DNA of 64,000 nt from Thalassia testudinum (Eukaryota > Streptophyta > Magnoliopsida > Alismatales > Hydrocharitaceae), in contig JAZHRO010000036.1 in the NCBI GenBank assembly GCA_037157565.1, forward strand, positions 140,360,501-140,424,500. Direction: 5' to 3'. The position numbers and the translations under genes were made by a program. Below are positions 11,005 to 23,122 of this stretch, piece by piece. Each line of letters opens with the position of its first letter. The stretch's first letter is position 1. The notes under the pieces were generated by a model. That model was given only the letters and a program-made list of their open reading frames with translations, was not told where the DNA came from and searched no databases.

Positions 11005-11022
11005 TGGCACCGTTGCCGGGGA
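11005..11022 (+). promoter_or_regulatory. Athila #1 primer-binding site, tRNA-Asp type
   Basis: TGGCACCGTTGCCGGGGA differs by one base from the site complementary to the 3' end of plant tRNA-Asp used by Athila elements. It follows the LTR end (11001) after three bases, the same spacing as in Athila #2. Confidence 0.92.
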
Positions 11023-12387
11023 GGCAACGCTCTTTGGTTCTTTCTGTGTTTCCCCGCGTTACTTACATATTTATCTAACCTATCTTTCTTCTTCGATTCA
11101 CTATCTTGAAGGAACCCGATCGAGGAGCTGAAGGCGATAGATTGGAGTAAAGTGCAAGTAGAGATTTCTATAAGTTTCCTCCCACTTCCCCACCCACTAG
11201 TTCATTTCGCCACCTTAATAATCAAGACCTAATCTACTTAGGTGTTTTCATGAACCCTAGAATAGAAGTTGTTTGTCTTGTTTGCTACCTCCACTCATCT
11301 CACCCTCACATAAAAAGAAAATTAAAAAATATATATCTAATCTGATTATGGGATGAAAGTAACGCACATACTATACACACCCACACTTGAGGCACATAAC
11401 CTCTTTTGATTTTTACTCAACCAAGATTTCGACCTATGGAACCGGTGCACGCACAAATCAACACATAATAGAGTAGAAATCAGATTAGGTTAATCACTTC
11501 TGTGTACCTTAATTGGTGGTACATCTGAGTCACTTACTCGAGTTGTTTGGGTTGCACCACGTAATCAATTTAAAACTGAATCATCTTGTAGCTGCTCCAT
11601 AGGATTCAAATAATTAGGTCAAGCCAAGCACTCTATATTTTCTTGATTTATAAAGGAAAATACTTGAACTCGTGCTTTCAAACTTGGTTTGCCTAAAAAA
11701 ACTTGGTTGAATACACTTAATAATTGAATCATAAAAGCTACTAAGCAAGATTCGAACCTTAAAATTCACCTTACAAAAATTTAATCTTGCTTGAAAAACC
11801 ATTGGTTGTGCACATACACACTCACGAATTTATCATTAAGGGCATAGCCCAATTAAGGGCCCATCACATTCCAAAAGCACTATTATTCCAGGCCTTAAAT
11901 AAAATTGAGTAGACGTTGGCCCTAGGATTCATTAAATCCGTTTCAAGGTAATCTCTTGAACGCATTTCGAATTAGTGACGTCTGCTTACTTCAAAAGGTG
12001 CTAAGTTGGGGGACCCGATTGTCAAACAACTTAAGCAAGCAGGGGTTGGCATAATTAACGGCCCTCAGGATACACTCCCCTTGCTTCGCCGACCCAACTT
12101 TACCAACTTTGGGAGTAAGGACAACACCAAATTCGTTGTGTGGTCAGAGTTTATTTTTGAAGCATAGGTCCTAAAGCTACCCAATTTAAGGACAGACTTG
12201 TATTTTTCATGTTGCAGGGTTCCTTTTCCTCGTCCTTCCGACTTCCTTCTAGTGCATGCTTGGAAAGAGGTCACTGAATCCTCTCTTGGAAGGACCTTTA
12301 GACCATTCTTGGAGGTAGAGGTTGAGTTATAGCCAAGCAGATCCCATGATTGATCAGTAACCACCTCCCCCGCCCCCGAACCAGTAG
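11023..12387 (+). other. Athila #1 untranslated leader, no gene
   Basis: About 1.36 kb between PBS and gag with no long plus-strand reading frame. Parts resemble the leader of Athila #2 (for example AGTAGACG...CCTAGG near 11910 and 20310), including the long spacer typical of Athila elements. Small minus-strand ORFs here (11614-11802, 12065-12493) have no recognisable features. Confidence 0.7.
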
Positions 12388-13800
12388 GAGCTGATTCAGA
12401 GGCAGTTGGAAGAATTACAGCAAATGCAGCAATGGTTTCAACAAATGAATGGTCAGAGCACTCAGGCCTTGAAGGATTTTTATGATCCTTCAAATTACGA
12501 GGATCGTCCCGACATTGTAATCCCCGTTGGTGATGTTGAGATCAAGCCCCAGGTTTTGAGTTTGATTAAACACTTTCACGGGCTTGGCTCAGAAGACCCA
12601 TTCCAACATTTGGAGGATCTGATCACCCTGGTTCAGACCACCAAATCACGGAATGTGGATGAGGAACATATGCTAATGAGACTTTTCCCCCATTCACTCA
12701 GGATAAGGCCGCACATTGGTATCGTACCATTGGAAGATCGATTACTACCTGGACAGCTTTGAAATTGACCTTTCTAAAGAAATTTTTCCAAATTGGACTA
12801 ACCAATGCTTTGCGACAGGCAATCACCACTTTCGCCCAACGGCTGGGGGAACCGTTTCATGTGGCCTAGGAGCGATTCTAGGATCTATTGCGGAAGTGTC
12901 CACACCACGAGGTGCCTAAATGGCAACTTGTGTAGATTTTCTACCACGGGTTGAATGATCAACTACGTCATCATGTGAATGCTTCATGCAGAGGTAAATT
13001 CCTCAACAAAGACGCAGATAGTGCATATGATTTGTTCGAGGAAATGAGTGAAAACTCTATAAACCATGCCTCCATGGAAACCTTTAACCGATCCCAACAA
13101 ACTAAATCAAATGCCAATGAGGTCTAAGATTCTCATACATTTGATATAGAATTGATTTGCAATAAATTAGATAAGGTAGATCTGGTTACTAAACGAATGG
13201 AATAGTGGATATATGAAAACTAATATTTCTAGATCCACTCAATCCTAGAGCTCGGGATTCCATTCTTCGCAAGCTTTTATGGGATAGGAGTTTGTGAACC
13301 AACTTGAGTCGGCTCAACCTTCGAGCCAGCACTTCTCCGAACCTTATGGGTTCCAAATTGGGGCCTTTGATCCTAGTTTTTCTGGTTCTTCTTACCCTTC
13401 ATCCTCATCTTATGAGGACGTTTATGCTGTTCAAGAGAACTCTAGGTCCAATCGTTACTCAAACTCCTATAATCCTGGTTAGAAAAATCACCCTAACTTC
13501 TCATGGAAAGATCAGGGGCAGCAGACCCAATATCGACCTAACAACTGTGTACCGCAAAAACCAATGGGTCAGGGTCATGTATATACTCACCTGCCCCCGA
13601 TCAGGTTAATCAGCCCATGTGGAATGCCCAACAACCCATCGGGCAGACTGATTTAAACTTAAAGATGGTACAAATGCAAGGGTCAATGCTCTAGCTCATG
13701 CAACAAATGAAAACTTCGCTGGACACCTTGCAATCCAGACTTAGTGCAAACAATCGACAACCTGGATCTCTACCATCACAACCTGTACCAAATTTTCACC
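12388..13800 (+). pseudogene. Athila #1 gag, decayed and 3'-truncated
   Basis: The best frame (12406-12762) shows PQVLSLIKHFHGLGSEDP. After a frameshift it continues with WYRTIG, LTFLKKFFQIG, LRKCPHHEVPKWQ, LNDQLRHHVNA and LFEEMSENS. It aligns motif by motif with the gag of Athila #2. The C-terminal part (YNPG.KNHPNFSW near 13470-13510) is the conserved region before the protease. Similarity stops near SLPSQPVPNF (about 13800); the whole pol and the 3' LTR are missing, so the element lost its 3' half. Several stops and frame changes make it non-functional. Confidence 0.85.
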
Positions 13801-14881
13801 GCACGTTGGTAGACCTATATATTTTGCCTACTTTGAGTCTATATTTCCAAGAATCCGTGAAAAATTTGCATATCATCAGATTTTACATATTTTTAAGCAG
13901 AGCTTTTACGCGGGTTCTAAGAACAGCCGCATACCTAGTGTTGATCCAATGGTCTGCCATCATTTTATGCCAATTTGAAGAACATAGGTGAGGGCTTGAA
14001 CATCGAGTTGATCTCGAACTTCTATGGCATAGAGGTTCTAGTCAATGCAGATGTTCTTTCTGAGATTCTTGGATGTCCGTCTGTTGGTCTTACCTTGCTT
14101 AAGTTCCACCAGCAGACACAAACAGATACCATTAGGGAGACCTTGCTCACTCCCTCTCATTTTGACTTGGGTCATCCAGCCAAGTCACCCTATTTTCATC
14201 GTCTACCTAGATTTCTTAATTGAGTCTTTTTATGGAATTTCATGTCCAAATCTACGTCTTTTGAGAACTACTTTGGGATTATGCTCATTACCCTTTATGC
14301 CTTTCTTAAGAACAAGCGGTTCAATTGGAACCACTTAATTCTGTATTTAATGAGTAAGCAACCCACCAGCTCCTTCCAGTTTGGGACACTTCTTTCCCAT
14401 GTCTTCCTATAATTCAGTGTTCCCATGGATATTAATCATAAATGGTTTATCACTAAAGTCTCCATTTTTTATAAGCTCACTTATATGAAGATGGAGCAAG
14501 CTCAAGGAGCCCGTGGTGAGGATGCAGCTCAGGAACAGCAGCAGCAACAGGAACCATCAGCTGTCCCTCCTCCTTTCCCGCCTTATGAGCACTTTACAAC
14601 GACCTGTCCTCCTCCAATGCGACCCTCTCCGTCCTTCTACAAGCAGGAGTGAAGCCTCTTGGACAAACCTCTTTTTAGGCAGGGATTTTGTCAATATCCA
14701 GGATGTGATGAATGGTATTTCCTTGATGATACATCGGCAGAGAGAGACAGACTTGGTGATGCTGAGACATGGACATCAGGTATCAAACTACCTGAATGCC
14801 CAGAGCCAGTTCTAGGATAGACTTGGAGAGTCTATTCATGACATTCAGTAGCAGCTTCACCGACCTCCTCGACCTCGCAAA
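13801..14881 (+). pseudogene. Env-like / plant transposon-protein ORF fragment of the outer copia element
   Basis: Broken frames give LNIELISNFYGIEVLVNADVL, an ILGCPSVGL block, a Gln-rich and Pro-rich segment (GAAQEQQQQQEPSAVPPPFPPYEHF region, 14510-14620) and VNIQDVMNGISLMIHRQRE. This resembles the extra ORF after pol in SIRE-type copia elements (a family often listed as putative plant transposon protein). The assignment is by pattern only. It is cut at 14886 by Athila #2 and probably resumes at 36790. Confidence 0.5.
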
Positions 14882-15490
14882 TTGATTACACAGTAATCAT
14901 GCAACCTAAATCACCTGAATTAAGATAGATTTCAGCATAACTTATGAATAATGCACTCATATGCATTGTAATTTGCACAATAGCTAGTTTATTAGTCATA
15001 TAGATAATATTTTCATTTTATGACCTAAAAGAGAGATGATTTTAATCGAGATGATTAAAAGCCATGGATGTCATATCAAACTGGACAAATCTGATCAGAA
15101 CGACGACGGGAGTCCAAAGCTTCTAAAATCGTCTCGATCAGACAACCAGGGCATCTTGTGTAATCCATAAAAGAATGAAGATCATAAAGCCAAAATGCAA
15201 AGATATGAGCCTCAGATAAAGAATCCAACCACATGGATGAACCTGGATCGGCGATCGCAGTCCAATGGCAGAAAAATCAACTCAATCGGAGATCCACATC
15301 ACCAGATACAAGGAAAGGAAGATGGACGGCCACGATGGCGCCACGTGTCACCATCACAGCTGCCCCCTCATCACTGCCCCATTTGTGAAGGCTCTTCCAC
15401 TGCGTGCTGTGGGCCGTTGGATCGTCATCCAGCGGCCACAAAGCGTCCACATCGTCGGCCGCCCCCATGCCATCAAGGAAGAAGATCAAC

Positions 15491-18159
15491 TGTTACGAAC
15501 GCGTGCCCCAGACGTCTTTTAAGACGTCTAGGAGGTGGCCTAGACGTCTGACCAGACGTCTGGGATCGTTTTCAGACGTCTGGAAATCAGTTATTTTCGA
15601 CACGCGCGGGTCGTCTGCGCGCCTGAGCGCGCAGACCCGCATATTCGTTATTCCCTTTGCGACTGTAGACCCGCATATTCTCTCTCCTCCTCGCGCGGCC
15701 TTAAAAGGCCACGCGCTCCCTCCCGTCGCCTCCACCCCTTTCCTCTTCTCCTTCCAGTGCGCTAGAGCTAGCGCGAGAGCAGGCGCGGGGTTGCTGCGGC
15801 GGCGACAGCCGCAGTGAGCGTGGAGGGGGTGCTGCGTGCGAGAGCGACGCTCAGCCGTGAGGGCGAGCTCGCCGGGGCTGCCAGGGCCGGCCGGTGGGAA
15901 GCGCAGCGGGCGCGGAACGACGCGGGAGGCCTGCTGCGGCTCGAGCAGCAGGCGCACGAGGTGTGACGAGGCGCAGTGTCGCGAGCGGAGGGCGAGTCGC
16001 GCCCTGGTTCTGGAAAAATTTCCAAAATCAGATGTCTGTGCTGATAGCCAGACGGCGGGGTCGACGTCTGGAAGACTTTCCAGACGTCTGAAAGGTGAGT
16101 TTTCCGTCTTCTTCTTCCTTCCTGTCGACTGACCGTACTAAGGGAGAGAGATGGGTGTGCGCAGGCTCGGTGATTCGCCATCCAACGCGAATCAGACGTC
16201 TGGCTGTAGTACCAGACGGCGGGAGCGACCTCCAGACGTCCGGGGTGACCATCGGACGTCTGGGAGCTAGGCCAGACGTCCCCGCAGACTTTTGGACGTC
16301 TGGGAAACCACGCTGAACAAGGTAATTCTTTGATCCACTTTTTAAGACGTCTGGAAGAAGTTCCAGACGTCTGATTTTACACAGTTTCGTTGTTTTCGAC
16401 CCATTTAGGGCCCGTTCGGGTTCCATTTTCGGCGATTCGAGTTGCGTTCTTTTCGGAATTAATTCTTCTACCCGTCTACAGTAGCTATACACTGTTTTGA
16501 GACACTCCTTGTGTTTGATCCTTGTGATAGGACCCCGTTCCGTTGCAGTCTCGGGGGTTGCGGAGGCACGCGGGACTCCCGACCACGCCCCCATTACTCC
16601 CGTTGTACCTGGTAGAGTGGCTTTAAGTTATTAATAAAATCTGTTAAATTATGGAACCATAAATAGAACCTAGGACATTGCATGAATCCTAGGAATGAGA
16701 AATAGATGGAATGAGAGCTCCTAGGTGTTGCATGAATCCTAGGGCTGGAAAACTAGATTGTATGATAGATCCTAGGATATGGCATGAATCCTAGGATGGG
16801 AAAACTAGTGGAATGTATAATACTGCAGTCTTGGAAAATGGAAAGAGATATAAAGCTGCCTGTAATTTGAATTAACCGCTGCCTGTTGTGAATAAATAAC
16901 GTGATTGAGAACATGGATTGTAAGAATGTGAAACTGGAAAGTGAAACCTGGATGTTTGAGTAAAAAGGATGGAACCCTACGGGGGAATTAGGAGTGGAAC
17001 TCCTGGAAAGAGAAAGGAATGGAACTGAGATGTAGTTGTGTACTGTCTCTTGGGTACGTAGTACCAAGGGAAGTACCTATACCTGTTTAGTGCAGAGTGG
17101 GGCCAGCCACCCCAGGGACCCGGGGTTAGGACCGGCCGCTCTGTACCGACTTGCTGGCCCTCGTGTACGTAGTACCGAGGAGAGCTACTAGTGTTAGGAG
17201 GGCACTAGCTACCCCACGGGCCCCGGGGTTCTGCTAGCCTCCTACACCGACTTGTTTAGGCCCACTGAGGCAACCAGGGTAGTCAGGCGAGGGTGCGCGG
17301 ACTGTGGAGGGGCAAGGCCCCGGTTTGGTTACTGTGGAGGGGTTGGACCCCTGTTACTGAGAGGGCTCTGCCCTGGACTGGTTCCATGCTGTGCTTTGGG
17401 CGCACCCGTTAACGGAAACGACTGACCGCGTGCCAGTACGGGTTAACTACCTGTGCGTTTATCGCGCGTGCCGTAGTCACCGTTACGTCTGTCAGTGACC
17501 TTGGGGTGGTTGACTGAAGATACGATCACCACGGGGGACTCTCCCGGCCAGGAGAGCACCACGTGCTATTTCTACTTTTTGAAAAAGACTGCAATCAAGA
17601 TCGTTCCCACGAGGAACATTCGAGATCAAGAAAAAGATCTGAGGAATAAATGAAATAGTAAGACAACTGAAAGATGTGAATAAAGAAAGTAATCGAACAT
17701 AACAGCTACTGTACACTCTACTGTTGTCTTTAGTTTAGTTGCCACTCTACTCAGCGTTTTGCTGACGTGTTACACTCGTTACCTTTTTCAGGACCAGGTG
17801 TTGAGCAGCCAGGGTCAGCGGCTGTAGAGGACGCTGGGCCGAGTAGGGTCTAGTAGAGTTACCACTGTCTCTTGTACCTCTTTTTGTTACGTTGTAGTGA
17901 GTAGTTCTTGTTTCCGCTGTACTTTCTTTACCTGCAGTTCAAATTATATTATGAATGTTGTTCTACTGTTGTGGTGGTACATACTGTGGTAGTTTCTTTC
18001 CTTACTGCTGTACTTTCTTACTGTTAGTTATATTCATGCTGAATGTGGTTTATTTTACTGCTCTTTTGGTTACTTCCTCGTTGGACGACTAGGTCTTGGG
18101 ATTAGTTGAGTCGGTCCGGTTCTCGTGTCTTGTAGGGACTCGGGAACCGGGTCGTTACA
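15491..18159 (+). mobile_element. Solo LTR of a Tekay/Del-type gypsy element
   Basis: The 2669-bp element starts TGTTACGAACG and ends GGGTCGTTACA, the TG...CA termini typical of Del/Tekay chromovirus LTRs. It is flanked by the perfect TSD TCAAC (15486-15490, 18160-18164). The interrupted host LTR reads on without loss compared with 35700. The first 0.9 kb carries about 14 GACGTCTG-type motifs (15510-16372). A 51-bp triplicate lies at 16655-16805, and GC-rich direct repeats at 17040-17380. There is no coding capacity: the same span makes up the inverted copy at 25263-27931, so both are single LTRs, not whole elements. Confidence 0.92.
16655..16805 (+). repeat. Three tandem 51-bp units in the Tekay-type LTR
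   Basis: CCTAGG followed by a GCATGAATCCTAGG block recurs at about 16669, 16720 and 16771. The inverted LTR copy has related CCTAGG sequence near 26692-26720. Confidence 0.85.
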
Positions 18160-19209
18160 TCAACCGTTGGATCTTCATTCAACAGCTGATAGCGACTGTG
18201 CATGATTTGGAAACACAACACAAGAGAGGGCCTGGCGCAACAGTTAGCGCCTTCTCCCTTAAGCGAAATGTGTGGGTTCGAAACCGCTTAAGCACGAAAT
18301 CACGAAAGCGTTGAGCAAGCGTGCGATTGGCCGTTGGATCAGCATCAAAGGGCCGAGGAGTGAAAGCGTGGCACAATCTGAGAGCTCGGCGGCTACACGC
18401 GCACATCCACGTAGGAACTCACGTGTTTCCTTCATTGCGAAGGAGATGAGAGCACAAGTTAAGCCATTCGATCTCTCGATTGGACGGCTGAAGTTAAGGC
18501 ACGAGATTTAAGTATGCGGGCGCTCGCGAAGAGAGAAGAGCAATTGCGAGCGTGCGGGAGCGTCCATTGACGATCTGAAGGCCAAGAAGCTACCACATGT
18601 CAAGCCTAGGTTGAATCTAAGAGTTTTAGGTGCAAATGAAGGTGTTTTGATGCCAAATTTATCAACGGATCTGATCAAATAAGAGTTGTTGCATAAGATA
18701 AAGGAGTTAAATACCCACATTGCCCCTCATTAAAACTATAAAAGATGGCCCAAGGCCCCCCCAGTTGAGGCATCTCTCTCCTATCAACTCCAGATATCTT
18801 CTACCTTCTCTACAACCCTGCTCTGACCTTCATCTCAGCGCTTTGGATCTGAGGTGCTGCCGCACCTCGCACAAGCATCCTACAAGCGACGTCGTTTCTC
18901 TGCCACTTTCTATCTCTCTCTCTCTATCTATTTATTTGTTTCTAGTAGCATTCTCTATTGTGAAAACTCTATTTTAATTGAAATAAAATTCTAATCTTCT
19001 GAAAGTATATATCTGATTTACTATACATATATACATATATAAATATCTGTTTAGAGCAAGTTCTGTTGAAACATTTCTACATAAATTGAGATTGCCTCCC
19101 TACGAATGACCCGGTACTCACCGATCTTTATAAATTTATTTTTTGATGTGTTTTTGCACTATACTACAAGTAAATAATATTTTAAATGCGAATTACGCGT
19201 CAAACAAAA

Positions 19210-19227
19210 TGGCATCGTTGCCGGGGA
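19210..19227 (+). promoter_or_regulatory. Athila #2 primer-binding site, tRNA-Asp type
   Basis: TGGCATCGTTGCCGGGGA differs by two bases from the tRNA-Asp-complementary Athila site. It lies three bases after the LTR end. Confidence 0.93.
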
Positions 19228-20576
19228 GGCAACGGAAATTTTTGAAGCTTTCTTTGGTGCGAATTTGAGATTTCTAACTTGCTGTTTTTGTTGGTTTCGT
19301 TTGTATAGGGAAGCAAGGAAATCAGAATGAATCATGACAACGGGAATTGTGGGCTTGAACCTCAGGTAAGTACCCATAGTTTAGTTAGATTTAAGATTTG
19401 CTTGAACCCTAGGATTAGTTAGAATTTGTTTGCTTATTTTTAAAAAAATAATCTTGATTTTCGGGTTGAAATAATGTTTTATATTAAAAATTCAATTCCC
19501 AGAGATCCGTACATCGAAAAATTCTCAAATTTTTACTGGACGTAGATTTAAAAGTCGGGAATAATATATCCAAATTTCGTGCAAATCAGAGTTATATAGA
19601 AAAGTTTTAAAAATTAATGCACCGATCTATTATCAATATGATTATTGTTTCTAATTTTTCGGAGTTCAAAATATTATAGGAATTTTTATAAAACTCCAAT
19701 TGACTTAAAATTTGTGGCACTGAATTTATGAGATAATAAAAATGTAGAAAAAATATGAAAAATTTATTTCTTGCACGTTTGATTGCACAGATTATCCAAT
19801 CACCAATTGGAGGTCAAAATAGATTATAAAATCCCCAGTATACTTTAAATCAGAAAAAAATAGAAAACGTGCATTAAAAATTCTTGAAAAATATTTTCTC
19901 AGTGCCTAGTTCGTGGTGCAATAGGACCAATTGATTGCATTGCTTAGGTCGCACCACTCATTTGATTTTGAACTTAAAAGAATTATCAAGAATTATCTGT
20001 ACTTAGGATTTCACATTAAAGATAAAGCACACCTGCATTTCCATATTTAAAGGGAATTTATCAAACAAATTGGGATTTGCAAAACTCTTGCGTGCCTCAT
20101 TAAAACCTTTATTGAAAATATTAACTCAAGTGAACCGTAAAACGTATTAACATAAGCATTCGAATCTTAAAATTCACTTCATCATAAGAAATTGCTTGTG
20201 AACCATGTTTACCTCATCACTTCACGCATTTCAAAATCAATTTTTAAGGACAAACACCCCCTAATGACCATCATATTCCAAAAGCACATCAAACCCACGC
20301 CTAAAACTGAGTAGACGTGTCCTAGGCAGGACTAATAGACTTGGGGACTTGAAACTAGATTAGGCTAAAGTCAAGGCCTTGTCTACTTGGACCCACTGGC
20401 GACAAGAAAGGTCGGTGCAATAACCGCGTTAACCTTTACCAGTGTCCCACCATGCGAGGTGTCCTAAGGGGTCCCACCCTTCTGGCTAGACAAGTAATTC
20501 AAGGGTTGATCTAACCCAATCGTGTTTTGGGGAGCCAGGATAACATCTAATTAGGGTTGACACTCTAAGGACCAGT
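19228..20576 (+). other. Athila #2 untranslated leader, no gene
   Basis: About 1.35 kb between PBS and gag, AT-rich in its first half, with no supported ORF. Blocks such as GAGTAGACGTG...CCTAGG (about 20310) recur in the Athila #1 leader. Confidence 0.7.
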
Positions 20577-21385
20577 TTGATTGTTTGCATTGAGCGGGTG
20601 GGGTTTCTCTCATCTGTCTTTTGTCTCGTCTACAAACATTCTTCTGGTGAATGCAAGGTAGAAGATCCTCAAAATCCTGATTTGCTACCACCATTAGAAA
20701 GAAATCCAAGGAGAAGACCTATTTATCTAGGATATGAATCTAAAACCTCTACAATGGCTACTCATCATGAGGAAGAAGAGATTGATGAACAAAATCTAGA
20801 TCCTATAACTCTCTTACAAAAGTAGATCACTAAGCAGGGCCAGCATCATGACCGACAGATGGAAGTCATAGTGTAGGCCATCACTTGACTCCAAAATGAA
20901 AGGACAGACCGGCCCCTTCGTGACTTTTATAACCCTCCTAATGCTTAGCCTGAACCCTTTGTCAGGGTACCTCAGGATGGGTATGATTTTGAACTCAAAC
21001 CTCAGATCATTAACTTGATTCCCCACTTCCATGGCCATGAGTCCGATGACCTCTTCCACCACCTTGAAGAGCTCCTACACATAGGAAGGACCTTTGGCCC
21101 TAGGAACATGAATGAAGGTACCCTGATGATGAAGATGTTCCCATTCTCCTTGAAAGATAGTGCTGCACATTGGTTGAGAGTAATTGGTAGACCAATCCTA
21201 ACTTGGGAAGACCTGAGAAGCACATTTCTAAAGAAATTCTTCCCCGTAGGAAAAACTAATGCCCTTAAATGTTCCATAACAACCTTTAAGCAGAACCCCA
21301 TGGAACAACTACATGAGGCTTGGGAGTGGTTTAATGATTTAGCTAGGAAATGCCCCCATCATGGGGATTCCGAAGTGGCACTTGG
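20577..21385 (+). pseudogene. Athila #2 gag, N-terminal part
   Basis: Recognisable from about 20640 (PRRRPIYLGYES) through IPHFHGHESDDLFHHLEELL, AAHWLRVIGRPILTWEDL and STFLKKFFPVGKTNAL to WFNDLARKCPHHG. Internal stops occur near 20823-20950, and there is a one-base frameshift just before the break at 21385. The gene is interrupted by the copia solo LTR exactly at the CTTGG duplication and resumes at 23128. Confidence 0.88.
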
Positions 21386-23122
21386 TGTAGTTTCCCTGGT
21401 TGGAGAGGGTGAGATATGCGTGACGTAATAAAAAGAAATTATGGAATTAAAATAGACAATCTCACAAAATAACCAATCACACAATGAGCACAAGAATTTT
21501 TAGGTGGAAACCCAAACCGGGTAAAAACCATCACCTAACCCTCTCGAGTTAGGATTTTCCGATCGACCTAGTCGATCAAATCCACTAAACCCAGTCACTT
21601 AAACGAGGGTGACTGAACCTCAATTACAGCCACACTACTTGGACCGAGGGTAGTGTACCTCAACACCCCTTCTCTTCATAAGAAGGAATTTGTCTCGCGA
21701 AGGAGACGGGAATTCGCAAAGCGAATACCCAACCAAAGACAATATAAAATACAATAATCCTACAGAGCCTCAAATATTTAATCCTAGCTTCTATAGGAGT
21801 CAGGAAACTTCCCTTTGGTGGAAGTGCGTCGAAGTGACGACGCAAATGCGTGAACCACGCTTTGGCACAACAGCGCTCTCGTAACGTCGGCGGGAGAGCG
21901 GGTGCATAGTAGGGCGAAGCTCTTAGGTGAAAAGTGAATGCTTCTAGAGCTAGAGCTTCTTTTATTTGATCCTCTACTTCTTTTAGACACAAGTGAGTGG
22001 AAATATTGTAGCAAGGGTGTGTTTTGGGTGTATTTTCAAGCCAAGGGGTCCTCCTCTATTTATAGAGGCCCTAGGAAGGATTTCGAAGGCCTTGGAAGGC
22101 TTCCATAACCGTTGGGTGCAAGGCTCAAGAGAATCAGGCCGAAGTCAGAATTAATCACTATTTTGACAAGGTCATCAGGTGCCTGGTCCTGGCATCAGGC
22201 GTTTGGAAAACCCGTTTAAGACGTCTGGGAGCTAAGTCAGACGTCTGATTTTAGGTGGGTTTCCTTCTTTACTTGATTCAGATCGAAACAGGGTTCTAGT
22301 GAAAGTCCATCAGGCGACACACAGGACGTCTGGCACAAGGTCTGGACGTCTGGAAACCTATTTTTCTGCGGAAATGGATTCCCAAGGGAGTACAACAGCT
22401 AGAAAATCTCTGAGAAGAGATTTTGGGTCAGCTGAGGTAAAACGGTCATGTATCAGACGTCTGGGGTCCTCTACGGACGTCTCATACGAGACTAACGGTT
22501 ATTTCCTCAACGTTTACTAAGGAAGCCAATGATCCACTAATTGGACGTCTGGCAAAGGCATCAAACATCTCCTAAGACGTCTGGACTAAGGTCTGGACAT
22601 CTGATTTCATCAAACAGAACTAACTAAGTCCAGCCTAAATAATCGGACGTCTGAGTCAACAGTCAGACATCTTAAAAATTTTTATCAGACGTCTGAAATT
22701 CAGATTAGATGTCTGAAAAGGTTGTCTGAACCCTATTTTGGTTTTCTAAGTTCTCTATAGAAAACCTAAGTATCCTAGGATAGTGCAGGTGTTCCTAGGA
22801 CTACTTTAAGGGTTCTTTAAGGTTCTTTAACATGAATCTAAGAAACAAAAATAAAGAGCAACAAAAGAAACAAAAAACATAGTACAAAGGAAAGGAAATT
22901 TATCATATTCTTCATCTCCTTCCTCCTTCAAGCTATCGCTCCTCACGAAGCTCCTTTATTCTCCATCAAGATCCTCCAATCCACCATGGATGCGAGCTCG
23001 AACTCCGTCTAACCACGTCTCCATTTACAACTAACCTGAAAACTAGAACTCAAATGCAAATGTTAAAAGACACGTGTTTTGTTATCATCAAAATAAATTA
23101 TCATGGTGCTCTAGCACCAACA
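21386..23122 (-). mobile_element. Solo copia LTR, inverted, inserted in Athila #2 gag
   Basis: The 1737-bp element starts TGTAGTTTCCC and ends AGCACCAACA. It is flanked by the perfect TSD CTTGG (21381-21385, 23123-23127). It is the same family and orientation as 3986-5726 and carries a GACGTCTG cluster at 22180-22710, partly decayed to GACATCT and GATGTCT. Deleting it joins the gag reading ...PKWHL with AHIFYFGLSD. Confidence 0.93.

Larger units (their letters stand above)
14887..19206 (+). repeat. Athila #2 5' LTR, split by a solo gypsy LTR
   Basis: Pieces 14887-15490 and 18165-19206 together give about 1650 bp and match 35114-36789 throughout. A TATA box (TATAAAA) is at 18737-18743, matching 36305-36311 in the 3' LTR. 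It ends CAAACA, then AAA and the PBS. Confidence 0.9.

Noticed and set aside
12065..12493. 142-codon minus-strand ORF at the start of Athila #1 gag
   Set aside because: No recognisable motif and not matched in the Athila #2 leader; overlaps the gag reading on the other strand.
15195..16594. Many overlapping ORFs around the Tekay-type LTR start
   Set aside because: All lie across LTR sequence, run through palindromic motifs, and have no counterpart with the same frame in the inverted LTR copy.
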